Below, piece after piece: positions 7,637-14,263 of a stretch of 20,477 nucleotides of DNA. Below the pieces are notes generated by a model. That model did not search any database and was not told the origin of the DNA. It saw only the letters and a list, made by a program, of their open reading frames with translations. Source of the stretch: JAVVPO01 sp036655715 (lineage in GTDB: Bacteria; Bacillota; Clostridia; Lachnospirales; Cellulosilyticaceae); contig JAVVPO010000041.1 of NCBI GenBank assembly GCA_036655715.1, forward strand, positions 1-20,477, read 5' to 3'. Made by a program: the position numbers and the translations under genes. Position 1 is the stretch's first letter, and every line of letters begins with the position of its first letter.

Positions 7637-8050
7637 ATGGCAGTCATAACAGAAATTATACGTGTGAATTCAGATGGGACATTAAGCTTTGGCAATTACG
7701 AGTTATCTGAAAAGACTAAAGTTCTTGATTTTGAAGTAGGGGGAAGATTATACAAAGCAAAATCTTTTAAGGAAGTCACTAAGCTTAAAAGAGATGGCGC
7801 ATTAGTTTATGAGTCTCTTCCAGGTACTGCCGTACATGATTTTAAAGTAACAGATAAAGAAGTGTCTTTCCGAGTAGAAGGGAATACAACGACACAAATC
7901 ACTTTAGAATTACAACCAAAAACAGAGTATAAACTTATTGTTGATGATGTGATAGTAGGAAATGTAGAAACAACATTAGCAGGAAAACTTATTTTCTCTG
8001 TAGATACAAATAAAGAGTTAAAGTCAGTCAAAATTAAAAGATTAGCTTAA
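7637..8050 (+). CDS. Conserved protein of unknown function between clpC and radA
   Basis: This small soluble protein has 137 residues, starting MAVITEIIRVNSDGTLSFGNYELSE. It has no signal peptide, membrane segment or recognisable catalytic motif. Alternating hydrophobic and polar residues with many Gly, Thr and Val turns suggest an all-beta protein, with strand-like stretches throughout, including VSFRVEGNTTTQITLEL and KLIFSVDTNKELKSVKIKRL. From memory, similar proteins recur in Clostridia and are sometimes labelled endosialidase; nothing in the sequence supports sialidase activity, so I leave it unnamed. The ATG at 7637 is preferred because TGGAGGG (7624-7629) sits 7 bases upstream. An in-frame ATG at 7622 would place that ribosome binding site inside the gene. 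A strong terminator follows immediately after the stop. Confidence 0.82.
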   Translation: MAVITEIIRVNSDGTLSFGNYELSEKTKVLDFEVGGRLYKAKSFKEVTKLKRDGALVYESLPGTAVHDFKVTDKEVSFRVEGNTTTQITLELQPKTEYKLIVDDVIVGNVETTLAGKLIFSVDTNKELKSVKIKRLA

Positions 8051-8052
8051 GT

Positions 8053-8080
8053 AAAACACGCCCCATATGGGCGTGTTTTT
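8053..8080 (+). terminator. Intrinsic terminator directly before the radA ribosome binding site
   Basis: A perfect 11-bp GC-rich stem (AAAACACGCCC with GGGCGTGTTTT) has a 5-base CATAT loop and a run of five T. Only 7 bases separate the T run from the radA AGGAGG (8088-8093), so radA has no room for a private promoter after the terminator. Confidence 0.9.
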
Positions 8081-8099
8081 AAGTAGTAGGAGGCTTGAA

Positions 8100-9455
8100 A
8101 TGGCTAAATTAAAGCAAATGTATGTATGCCAACAATGTGGCTATGAGACGGGTAAATGGATGGGTAAATGCCCTAACTGTAATGAATGGGGAGCCTTGGT
8201 AGAAGAGACAGTAGATATCAAAAAGATGGTAACTGCAAGTAGTAAATCAAGTAATGCGCCTATAAGGCTTAAAGATATAAAAATATTAGAAGAAGATCGT
8301 ACTTCTACAGGGATGGATGAGTTAGATCGCGTATTAGGAGGAGGGATTGTAAGAGGCTCGCTGATACTAGTAGGTGGAGATCCAGGAATTGGAAAGTCGA
8401 CACTTCTTCTTCAAATATGTGAAGAAATAGGTGAAAAAAATAAACAAGTGCTTTATATATCTGGAGAAGAGTCAGTAGCCCAGATTAAGATGCGCGGAGA
8501 AAGATTGAAAGTGACAACACAAAATCTCTCTCTTCTAGCAGAGACCAATATGACTTATATAGAAAGCCATATCAAAACGTCTAAGCCGGATTTAGTTATT
8601 CTAGATTCTATTCAGACCATGTACTGTGAAGGCGTAAGTTCTGCACCTGGAAGTGTAAGCCAAGTAAGAGAAGCGACCCATGCACTGATGAATCTTGCCA
8701 AAGGTCATGGCGTTACAATTATGATTGTAGGGCATGTAACTAAGGAAGGATCTCTTGCAGGTCCAAGAGTACTGGAGCATATGGTGGATACCGTACTTTA
8801 TTTCGAAGGAGAAAGACATGCTGCCTTTAGAATCTTACGTGCTGTAAAAAATAGATATGGTTCAACCAATGAAATTGGCGTTTTTGAAATGTTAGATATA
8901 GGTCTTAAGGAAGTCCTTAATCCATCTGAAATCATGCTAGCGGGTAGACCTTTAGATGTAGCAGGGTCAGTTGTTAGTTGTAGTATGGAGGGGACAAGGC
9001 CTATGCTTCTAGAAGTACAGTCCCTAGCTAGTTTCACAAGCTTTGGTATGCCAAGGCGTACAGCTACAGGGGTAGATTATAATAGAGTTATCATATTAAT
9101 AGCGGTATTAGAAAAGCGAGCAGGCATGGATCTTGGAAACTATGATGCCTACGTTAACTTGGCAGGAGGACTTCGGATTAATGAACCAGCATTAGACCTT
9201 GGCATTACTTTAGCTATCGCATCAAGTTTTAAAAATACATCGATTGATCAATCAACAATAGCCTTTGGTGAAGTGGGATTAACAGGAGAAGTTAGAGCCG
9301 TACCTATGGCAGAAAAACGTGTAATAGAGGCAGCAAAATTAGGATTTAAGCGCTGCATCATGCCTAAGGCAAATGTAGACAAGCTACCAACTATTAAAGG
9401 CATTAAAGTAATAGGAGTAAGCAATGTCGGTGAAGCATTAAGCTTATTGATTTAA
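8100..9455 (+). CDS. radA: DNA repair protein RadA (Sms), branch-migration helicase
   Basis: RadA is a RecA-like, Lon-related ATPase that helps process recombination intermediates at forks and breaks. The 451-residue product has the N-terminal C4 zinc finger (C10, C13, C24, C27), a RecA core with Walker A GGDPGIGKST (92-101) and Walker B LVILDS (165-170), the RadA signature KNRYG (250-254; KNRFG in most species), and a C-terminal Lon-protease-like domain from about 290 with GEVGLTGEVRAVP (390-402). I chose the ATG at 8100, 6 bases after AGGAGG (8088-8093), because it gives the usual MAKLKQMYVCQQCGY start. An in-frame ATG at 8067 lies in the terminator hairpin and would add 11 residues. clpC is one gene upstream. 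Expression probably depends on readthrough of the terminator or a promoter inside the upstream gene. Confidence 0.96.
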   Translation: MAKLKQMYVCQQCGYETGKWMGKCPNCNEWGALVEETVDIKKMVTASSKSSNAPIRLKDIKILEEDRTSTGMDELDRVLGGGIVRGSLILVGGDPGIGKSTLLLQICEEIGEKNKQVLYISGEESVAQIKMRGERLKVTTQNLSLLAETNMTYIESHIKTSKPDLVILDSIQTMYCEGVSSAPGSVSQVREATHALMNLAKGHGVTIMIVGHVTKEGSLAGPRVLEHMVDTVLYFEGERHAAFRILRAVKNRYGSTNEIGVFEMLDIGLKEVLNPSEIMLAGRPLDVAGSVVSCSMEGTRPMLLEVQSLASFTSFGMPRRTATGVDYNRVIILIAVLEKRAGMDLGNYDAYVNLAGGLRINEPALDLGITLAIASSFKNTSIDQSTIAFGEVGLTGEVRAVPMAEKRVIEAAKLGFKRCIMPKANVDKLPTIKGIKVIGVSNVGEALSLLI

Positions 9456-9500
9456 AACTTTATATTAAGGCCGTATAGGTGGTTAACAAAGCTAGTGGCT

Positions 9501-9549
9501 ATGAATAAAAATGCTAGGACTCTTAAAGAGTCCTAGCATTTTTATTCAT
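9501..9549. terminator. Terminator after radA: 49-nt perfect palindrome
   Basis: Arms of 24 bases (9501-9524 and 9526-9549) are perfectly complementary about a single central A. The core is ATGCTAGGACTCTT with its complement, flanked by A-rich and T-rich arms, so it can act as a terminator on both strands although both flanking genes point the same way. Confidence 0.88.
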
Positions 9550-9552
9550 ATT

Positions 9553-9595
9553 TTGATATCATTAGAGGGAAAATAATATACTCAAAATGAGTATA
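9553..9595 (+). promoter_or_regulatory. Candidate promoter and overlapping operator for the GntR-family gene
   Basis: TTGATA (9553-9558) and TATACT (9577-9582) are separated by 18 bases. A perfect inverted repeat, TATACTCAAAATGAGTATA (9577-9595, 8-base arms, 3-base spacer), covers the -10 element and the likely start point. This layout suits repression. The leader to the regulator gene would be about 85 bases. Binding by the regulator itself is a guess. Confidence 0.45.
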
Positions 9596-9672
9596 ACAAA
9601 GCCATAAGTATCAAGTGATTAAGAAAAACTAACATAGCGTATTATGTGGTATACAAAAAATAGGGGGACAAA

Positions 9673-10365
9673 ATGTTAGAAAAAATAGGGCATGATAGAC
9701 CTTTACCAGAGCTTATTGCAGAAGAAATTGTAGACCTTATTATTGAAAAAAAATTACAGCCAGGGAATAAGTTGCCAAGTGAGGCAGAACTTGCTAGTAG
9801 TTTGGGAGTAGGGAGAAGTACACTTAGAGAGGCTATTAGGATACTCATATCTAAAAATATTGTTATGATTAAAAGAGGGTTAGGAACCTATGTTTCAGAA
9901 AAAATGGGTGTAACGGATGATCCATTAGGGTTTATATTTATACAAGATAAGAAAAAACTTCTTATAGATACTTTAGATATAAGGTTGATGATTGAGCCTA
10001 AAATTGCAGAAGTAGCGGCCCTTATGGCAACTGAGAGTGAAATTGAAAATATGGAAAGATTATGTGATGAGGTAGAGAATCTTATCTTATCGGGTGAGAA
10101 TCATATTGAAAAAGATATAGAGCTACATACACAAATTGCTAAGAGTAGCCAAAATTTAGTTATTTCAAAGCTACTACCTATTATTAATGGTTCAATACCA
10201 ATTTTTATTGATGTAACCAAGTCAGCACTTAAGAATGAAACCATTAGTACACACCGTGCAGTTGTCCAGGCTATTCGAGATAGGGATGAAAAAAAAGCAT
10301 TTGAATTTATGGAAAAGCATATTTTATATAATAAGACATTGATTGAGAGTTTATCAATTGAATAA
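9673..10365 (+). CDS. GntR-family transcriptional regulator, FadR/FCD subgroup
   Basis: This is a probable DNA-binding repressor responding to a small organic or sugar acid. The 230-residue product has an N-terminal winged helix (about 10-76) with the conserved LPSEAELASSLGVGRSTLREAI (34-55) and RGLGTYVSE wing, then an all-helical FCD ligand domain (about 95-220). In the FCD domain, D148, H152, H194 and H216 fit the metal-binding residues of the family, and R104 in DIRLMIEP and N161 are typical positions. The ATG follows AGGGGGA (9662-9668). It is monocistronic: a strong hairpin begins at its stop codon. Its neighbour downstream is the dehydratase-permease pair, which has an imperfect palindrome just after its promoter. 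The regulator most likely controls that pair and releases on binding an aldonate or its keto-deoxy product; this is inferred from context. Confidence 0.9.
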   Translation: MLEKIGHDRPLPELIAEEIVDLIIEKKLQPGNKLPSEAELASSLGVGRSTLREAIRILISKNIVMIKRGLGTYVSEKMGVTDDPLGFIFIQDKKKLLIDTLDIRLMIEPKIAEVAALMATESEIENMERLCDEVENLILSGENHIEKDIELHTQIAKSSQNLVISKLLPIINGSIPIFIDVTKSALKNETISTHRAVVQAIRDRDEKKAFEFMEKHILYNKTLIESLSIE

Positions 10366-10414
10366 CAAATTAAAGGGATATCTTCAGGAAAAGAAGATAT
10401 CCCTTTAATTTGTT
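10364..10414 (+). terminator. Intrinsic terminator overlapping the regulator's stop codon
   Basis: A perfect 22-bp stem begins in the TAA stop (10363-10365) and has a 7-base loop AGGAAAA (10386-10392). The 3' arm ends TTTAATTTGTT rather than in a pure T run. It insulates the regulator gene from the dehydratase promoter. Confidence 0.85.
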
Positions 10415-10488
10415 GCAAATAAAATTATACAACATGCACAAAACCAGCAAGGAAATAGTGATAAATTACATAAAGATGATATGGAATC

Positions 10489-10517
10489 TTGACTTTTTTA
10501 TAGTTATAAATTATTAT
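10489..10517 (+). promoter_or_regulatory. Strong sigma-A-type promoter of the dehydratase-permease operon
   Basis: TTGACT (10489-10494) and TATTAT (10512-10517) are separated by 17 bases. Each hexamer differs from consensus by one base. Transcription would start near 10524, just before the palindrome at 10530. Confidence 0.7.
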
Positions 10518-10529
10518 TAAGGAACAACA

Positions 10530-10549
10530 GACGTCAGACGTATGATGTC
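10530..10549. promoter_or_regulatory. Candidate operator for the FadR-type regulator
   Basis: GACGTCAGACGTATGATGTC is an imperfect palindrome with 8 of 10 symmetric pairs, centred on CG within the core TCAGACGTATGA. It begins about 6 bases after the predicted start point, where a bound repressor would block initiation or early elongation. Spaced GT...AC-type palindromes are usual for FadR-subgroup proteins; identity of the binder is inferred from the adjacent regulator. Confidence 0.55.
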
Positions 10550-10586
10550 GCATAAGATAAAAAATAAATTATATGTGGAGGTAATC

Positions 10587-12302
10587 ATGAGAAGTCAAGA
10601 AATTAGAAAAATTGCTCCTGAAATGGACCCGTTAAGAATCGGAATGGGTTGGAGTATTGAAGATTTATCTAAACCACAAATTATGATAGAGAGTACATTT
10701 GGAGATAGTCATCCAGGAAGTGCTCACTTAATGGGGTTTGTAGAAGAAGCTTGCATGGGTGTTAGGGCAAAGGGCGGAAAGCCAGCTAGATACTTTGGTA
10801 CAGATATTTGTGATGGTCAAGCACAAGGACATGACGGAATCAATTATTCTTTAGCATCAAGAGATATTATTGCAGGACTTATTGAAATGCATGCTAATGC
10901 AACACCATTTGATGGTGCAGTTTACATATCAAGTTGTGATAAGGGAGTGCCAGCACACCTTATAGCAGCGGCAAGAAATGATATTCCATGTGTACTTGTT
11001 ACAGGAGGAGTTATGGAAGCTGGTCCTAACCTATTAACACTTGAGCAGGTAGGAAGTTATAGTGCACAGTTCCAACGCGGTGAGATTACACAGGAAGAGT
11101 TTACCTTTGCAAAACATAATGCATGTCCATCATGTGGCGCATGTTCATTTATGGGAACAGCTTCAACAATGCAAATTATGGCAGAAGCATTAGGTCTTAT
11201 GTTACCAGGTAGTTCATTAATGCCAGCAACATGTAGTGACCTAACGGATTTTGCAAAGATGGCAGGAGAGCAAGTAGTAGTTCTTGCTAAAATGGGACTT
11301 AAACCAAGTGATATCGTAACAGAAAAATCATTTGAAAATGCGATTATGGTACATGCAGCTATCTCAGGCTCATCAAATAGTTTACTTCATATTCCAGCGA
11401 TTGCTAAGGAATTTGGATTTGAATTAGATGCAAATAAATTTGATGAAATGCACAGAGGGGCACATTACTTATTAAATATTAGACCAGCAGGGAAATGGCC
11501 AGCACAGTACTTCTACTATGCAGGTGGTGTACCAGCTATCATGGAAGAAATTAAACACAAACTTCACTTAGATGTGATGACAGTAACAGGTAAGACATTA
11601 GGTGAAAACTTAGAAGATCTTAAGAAAAATGGATATTATGAAAAATGCAACGAATATATGGTGAAAACTGGGGTACCAAAGGAAGATGTTATTAGACCCT
11701 TTGCAGATCCAATCGGTAAAGATGGAACAATAGCTATATTAAAAGGTAACTTAGCTCCAGAAGGTTCTGTTATTAAACATTCAGCAGTACCAAAAGCAAT
11801 GCAAAAAGCAGTCTTAAAAGCAAGACCATTTGACTGCGAAGAAGAAGCTATTGCAGCCGTTATCAACAAAGATATTAAACCAGGAGATGTAGTAATCATT
11901 CGTTATGAAGGACCAAAAGGTAGTGGGATGCCAGAAATGTTCTACACAACGGAAGCGATTGCATCAGATCCAGAACTTAGCTCTACGATAGCACTTATTA
12001 CAGATGGTAGATTCTCAGGGGCAACAAAAGGACCAGCTATTGGACACGTATCACCAGAAGCACAAAGTGGTGGACCAATTGCTTTAGTTGAAGAAGAAGA
12101 CTTAATCGAAATTAACGTAGAAAATAGACTTTTACAAATTGTTGGCGTAAAAGGTGAGCATTTAGACGCAGCAGAAATCGAGAGAATTCTAGCTGAGAGA
12201 AAAGCTAAATGGGAGCCAAAACCAGCTAAATACACAAAGGGTATTTTACCAATTTATTCTAAGACTGCAGTATCTCCTATGAAGGGTGGATATATGGCAT
12301 AA
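10587..12302 (+). CDS. IlvD/Edd-family dehydratase, probably acting on a sugar acid
   Basis: This family dehydrates dihydroxy acids with an iron-sulfur cluster and Mg2+: branched-chain amino acid precursors (IlvD), 6-phosphogluconate (Edd) or aldonates. The 571-residue product has DICDGQAQGHDG (73-84), SSCDKG with C117 and likely carbamylated K119, CPSCGACSFMGTAS (180-193), GSSNSLLHIPAIA (261-273) and the C-terminal DGRFSGATKG (473-482) with the catalytic-serine motif. The first cysteine of E. coli-type enzymes (PCNxHL) is replaced by PGSAHL, as in clostridial-type enzymes; C75, C117 and C186 are plausible cluster ligands. I chose the ATG at 10587, 5 bases after GGAGG (10577-10581). An upstream in-frame ATG at 10542 lies in the operator. 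Coupling to a GntP permease and a FadR-type regulator favours aldonate (for example gluconate) dehydration over isoleucine/valine synthesis. The exact substrate is unknown. Confidence 0.9.
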   Translation: MRSQEIRKIAPEMDPLRIGMGWSIEDLSKPQIMIESTFGDSHPGSAHLMGFVEEACMGVRAKGGKPARYFGTDICDGQAQGHDGINYSLASRDIIAGLIEMHANATPFDGAVYISSCDKGVPAHLIAAARNDIPCVLVTGGVMEAGPNLLTLEQVGSYSAQFQRGEITQEEFTFAKHNACPSCGACSFMGTASTMQIMAEALGLMLPGSSLMPATCSDLTDFAKMAGEQVVVLAKMGLKPSDIVTEKSFENAIMVHAAISGSSNSLLHIPAIAKEFGFELDANKFDEMHRGAHYLLNIRPAGKWPAQYFYYAGGVPAIMEEIKHKLHLDVMTVTGKTLGENLEDLKKNGYYEKCNEYMVKTGVPKEDVIRPFADPIGKDGTIAILKGNLAPEGSVIKHSAVPKAMQKAVLKARPFDCEEEAIAAVINKDIKPGDVVIIRYEGPKGSGMPEMFYTTEAIASDPELSSTIALITDGRFSGATKGPAIGHVSPEAQSGGPIALVEEEDLIEINVENRLLQIVGVKGEHLDAAEIERILAERKAKWEPKPAKYTKGILPIYSKTAVSPMKGGYMA

Positions 12303-12340
12303 ATTTTAAAATTCTAGGGATAATGAGAGGAGATTTAGGT

Positions 12341-13699
12341 ATGGAAGCAGCTTTTGTAGCATCACCAGAAAGACTCATATTTTCAGCAGCGGTTGGTATG
12401 GCATTACTTTTATTCTTAATTATTAAAGGTAAGTTACAACCAGTAATTGCAATTGTAGTAAGTGCAATTACAATAGGGGTTCTAGTGGGTATGCCTCTTC
12501 CTACAATCGTTACGACGATTGAAAAAGGGGTAGGAAGTACACTACAAGGAATAGCATTACTTGTAGGTTTAGGATCAATGTTTGGTGCGATTCTTGAATG
12601 TTCAGGAGGAGCAGAGAGTATTGCTCACACATTAGTTACAAAATTTGGGGATAGTAAAGCCGCATGGGCACTTGGTATTACAGGTCTTGTAATCGGTATG
12701 CCAGTATTCTTTGATGCAGGTCTTATTATTTTAATACCTTTAGCATTTGGTCTTGCTAAAAAAACAAACAAATCAACACTTACATATGCTATACCACTTC
12801 TTGCTGGTTTAGCAGTAGGACACGCATTTATTCCACCAACTCCAGGACCAGTATTAGTAGCTAATATGTTAGGTGTAGAGTTAGGATACGTAATTGGAGT
12901 AGGTATTATAGTAGGTCTTGTAGCGATGATTCTTGCAGGTCCAGTATTCGGAAAATATATTGGAAACAAAATTTATGTTCCAGTACCAGAAAACTTCAAA
13001 CTTAATACAAATCCAAATAAAAATGCAAAGTTACCTTCATTTGGTACAGTAGTAGCAATTATCTTAGTACCACTTGCACTTATTCTTCTTAATACAATGT
13101 CTAAGGTTATTCCAGCTTTAGAACCAATGCAAGATATATTTGCATTCTTAGGTACACCATTTGTAGCTTTAACAATTTCAACATTATTGGCTATGTTCCT
13201 TCTTGGAATTAGAAATGGATTTACAAGAGAAGAGTTAGAAAAAGTTATGACTAAATCACTTGAGCCAGCAGGTATGGTATTACTTGTAACAGCGGGTGGT
13301 GGTGTGCTGAGATGGATGCTTCAAGATTCAGGTCTTGGTGATGTAATTGGAAATATGATTGCAAGCAGCAGTTTACCATTAGTATTAGTAGCATTCTTAA
13401 TTGCTGGGGCAGTTAGAATTTCAATTGGTTCAGCTACAGTATCTATGACAATGGCAGCAGGAATCGTGGCAGCTATGCCGGAAGTTGCGAACTTACCACA
13501 ATTACAACTTGCAGCAATTGTTATGGCTATCGCAGGTGGAGCGACAATCATGAGCCACGTAAATGACTCAGGGTTCTGGTTAGTTAAATCATTATTTAAC
13601 ATTGACGAGAAAACAACACTTAAGACATGGACTGTAATGGAAACTATTGTCGGTGTAGTAGGTCTTGCAGGAGCACTAGTTATTTCTATATTTGCTTAA
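12341..13699 (+). CDS. GntP-family gluconate/aldonate:H+ symporter
   Basis: This 452-residue polytopic inner-membrane permease imports gluconate or a related hydroxy acid with protons. Family hallmarks include GLGSMFGAILECSGGAESIA near 82-101, GMPVFFDAGLIILIPLAFGLAKK, PPTPGPVLVANMLG, a GGGVLRWMLQDSG segment, and near the C-terminus GGATIMSHVNDSGFWLVKS, which is highly characteristic of GntP/GntT. About 12 or more hydrophobic segments span the length. I chose the ATG at 12341, 8 bases after AGGAG (12328-12332); an in-frame ATG at 12323 lies ahead of that ribosome binding site. It starts 38 bases after the dehydratase, with no terminator between, so the two form an operon that ends at the 13737 hairpin. 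GntP members also carry fructuronate, D-serine or glycerate-like acids, so the substrate is open. Confidence 0.93.
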   Translation: MEAAFVASPERLIFSAAVGMALLLFLIIKGKLQPVIAIVVSAITIGVLVGMPLPTIVTTIEKGVGSTLQGIALLVGLGSMFGAILECSGGAESIAHTLVTKFGDSKAAWALGITGLVIGMPVFFDAGLIILIPLAFGLAKKTNKSTLTYAIPLLAGLAVGHAFIPPTPGPVLVANMLGVELGYVIGVGIIVGLVAMILAGPVFGKYIGNKIYVPVPENFKLNTNPNKNAKLPSFGTVVAIILVPLALILLNTMSKVIPALEPMQDIFAFLGTPFVALTISTLLAMFLLGIRNGFTREELEKVMTKSLEPAGMVLLVTAGGGVLRWMLQDSGLGDVIGNMIASSSLPLVLVAFLIAGAVRISIGSATVSMTMAAGIVAAMPEVANLPQLQLAAIVMAIAGGATIMSHVNDSGFWLVKSLFNIDEKTTLKTWTVMETIVGVVGLAGALVISIFA

Positions 13700-13736
13700 T
13701 TTAGTAACGTCAGATTAAGTCCTAAAATATATTAAT

Positions 13737-13782
13737 AAACCTCTTTGATAACTGTCTTCGGATAGCGATCAAAGAGGTTTTT
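13737..13782 (+). terminator. Intrinsic terminator after the permease, with UUCG tetraloop
   Basis: A 13-bp outer stem (AAACCTCTTTGAT with ATCAAAGAGGTTT) continues, after a small internal loop, into a 5-bp inner stem capped by C(TTCG)G, and ends in five T. UUCG is an unusually stable RNA tetraloop. Confidence 0.92.
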
Positions 13783-13811
13783 GAGTTTGCGAACTTGTCA
13801 CAGGCAGTAAG

Positions 13812-13840
13812 TATACAATTGGATAGAGATATGATAAAAT
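13812..13840 (+). promoter_or_regulatory. Candidate promoter of the 72-residue gene
   Basis: TATACA (13812-13817) and TAAAAT (13835-13840) are 17 bases apart, between the permease terminator and the gene. Match to consensus is moderate. Confidence 0.4.
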
Positions 13841-13884
13841 AAGAAGATTAAAAACTAGGAATATACCATCAGGAGGCTTTGGAA

Positions 13885-14103
13885 ATGCAACTTAGTAAAG
13901 AACAGATTATAAAAGATATAATGAGTATTAGAAGAAGAATCGACGTAGCAAAAGGTGCGGGAATTCGTGAGATAGATATTTTTGAAGAGCAAGTAGCTAA
14001 GTCTACTACAAGAATAGAACAAGTCAGATACTTAGCAAAAAAATATAATCAAGTAGAATTAGTAGAAATTCATAAAGCATATGAGGAACTAAGAAGTAAG
14101 TAG
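13885..14103 (+). CDS. Small helical protein of unknown function (72 residues)
   Basis: This is a short, highly charged protein without a signal peptide, membrane segment or cysteine. It appears almost wholly helical: residues 1-20 (MQLSKEQIIKDIMSIRRRID), a GAGIRE turn near 24-29, then two amphipathic helices to the C-terminus (EELRSK), consistent with a helical hairpin or small coiled-coil dimer. I do not recognise the family. The ATG at 13885 is preferred because AGGAGG (13871-13876) is 8 bases upstream; an in-frame TTG at 13879 would be too close. It is flanked by a candidate promoter and a terminator, so it looks like an independent real gene rather than a fragment. Confidence 0.75.
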   Translation: MQLSKEQIIKDIMSIRRRIDVAKGAGIREIDIFEEQVAKSTTRIEQVRYLAKKYNQVELVEIHKAYEELRSK

Positions 14104-14127
14104 TTACTTCATGATAGATAAAATGGT

Positions 14128-14172
14128 AAACTCCTACAGAGAAGAGAAATGATATTCATGTAGGGGTTTTTT
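14128..14172 (+). terminator. Intrinsic terminator after the 72-residue gene
   Basis: AAACTCCTACA pairs with TGTAGGGGTTT (one G-U wobble) across a 20-base loop and is followed by a T run to 14172. Outer complementarity (GATAGAT...ATGGTA upstream with TACCATCTATC downstream) could extend the structure to about 14111-14191. Confidence 0.78.
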
Positions 14173-14197
14173 ATGAATTATACCATCTATCATCTCT

Positions 14198-14225
14198 TTT
14201 AAAAAGTTTATAGATAGGATATAAT
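14198..14225 (+). promoter_or_regulatory. Candidate promoter of the DUF445 gene
   Basis: TTTAAA (14198-14203) and a perfect TATAAT (14220-14225) are 16 bases apart, about 40 bases before the start codon. Confidence 0.42.
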
Positions 14226-14263
14226 GATATATTACACAAAAGAGTTATGCAGGAGGACACAAG

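Noticed and set aside
7622..8050. Endosialidase annotation for the gene between clpC and radA
   Set aside because: The 137-residue protein shows no sialidase motif and is far too small for a sialidase catalytic domain; the label is only a remembered database name.
10587..12302. Loss of the first cluster cysteine (PCNxHL replaced by PGSAHL) as evidence of an inactive dehydratase
   Set aside because: From memory, clostridial-type dihydroxy-acid dehydratases carry PGHIHL at this position and keep a cysteine in the VCDG segment; C75, C117 and C186 here fit that pattern, so the change is not by itself unusual.
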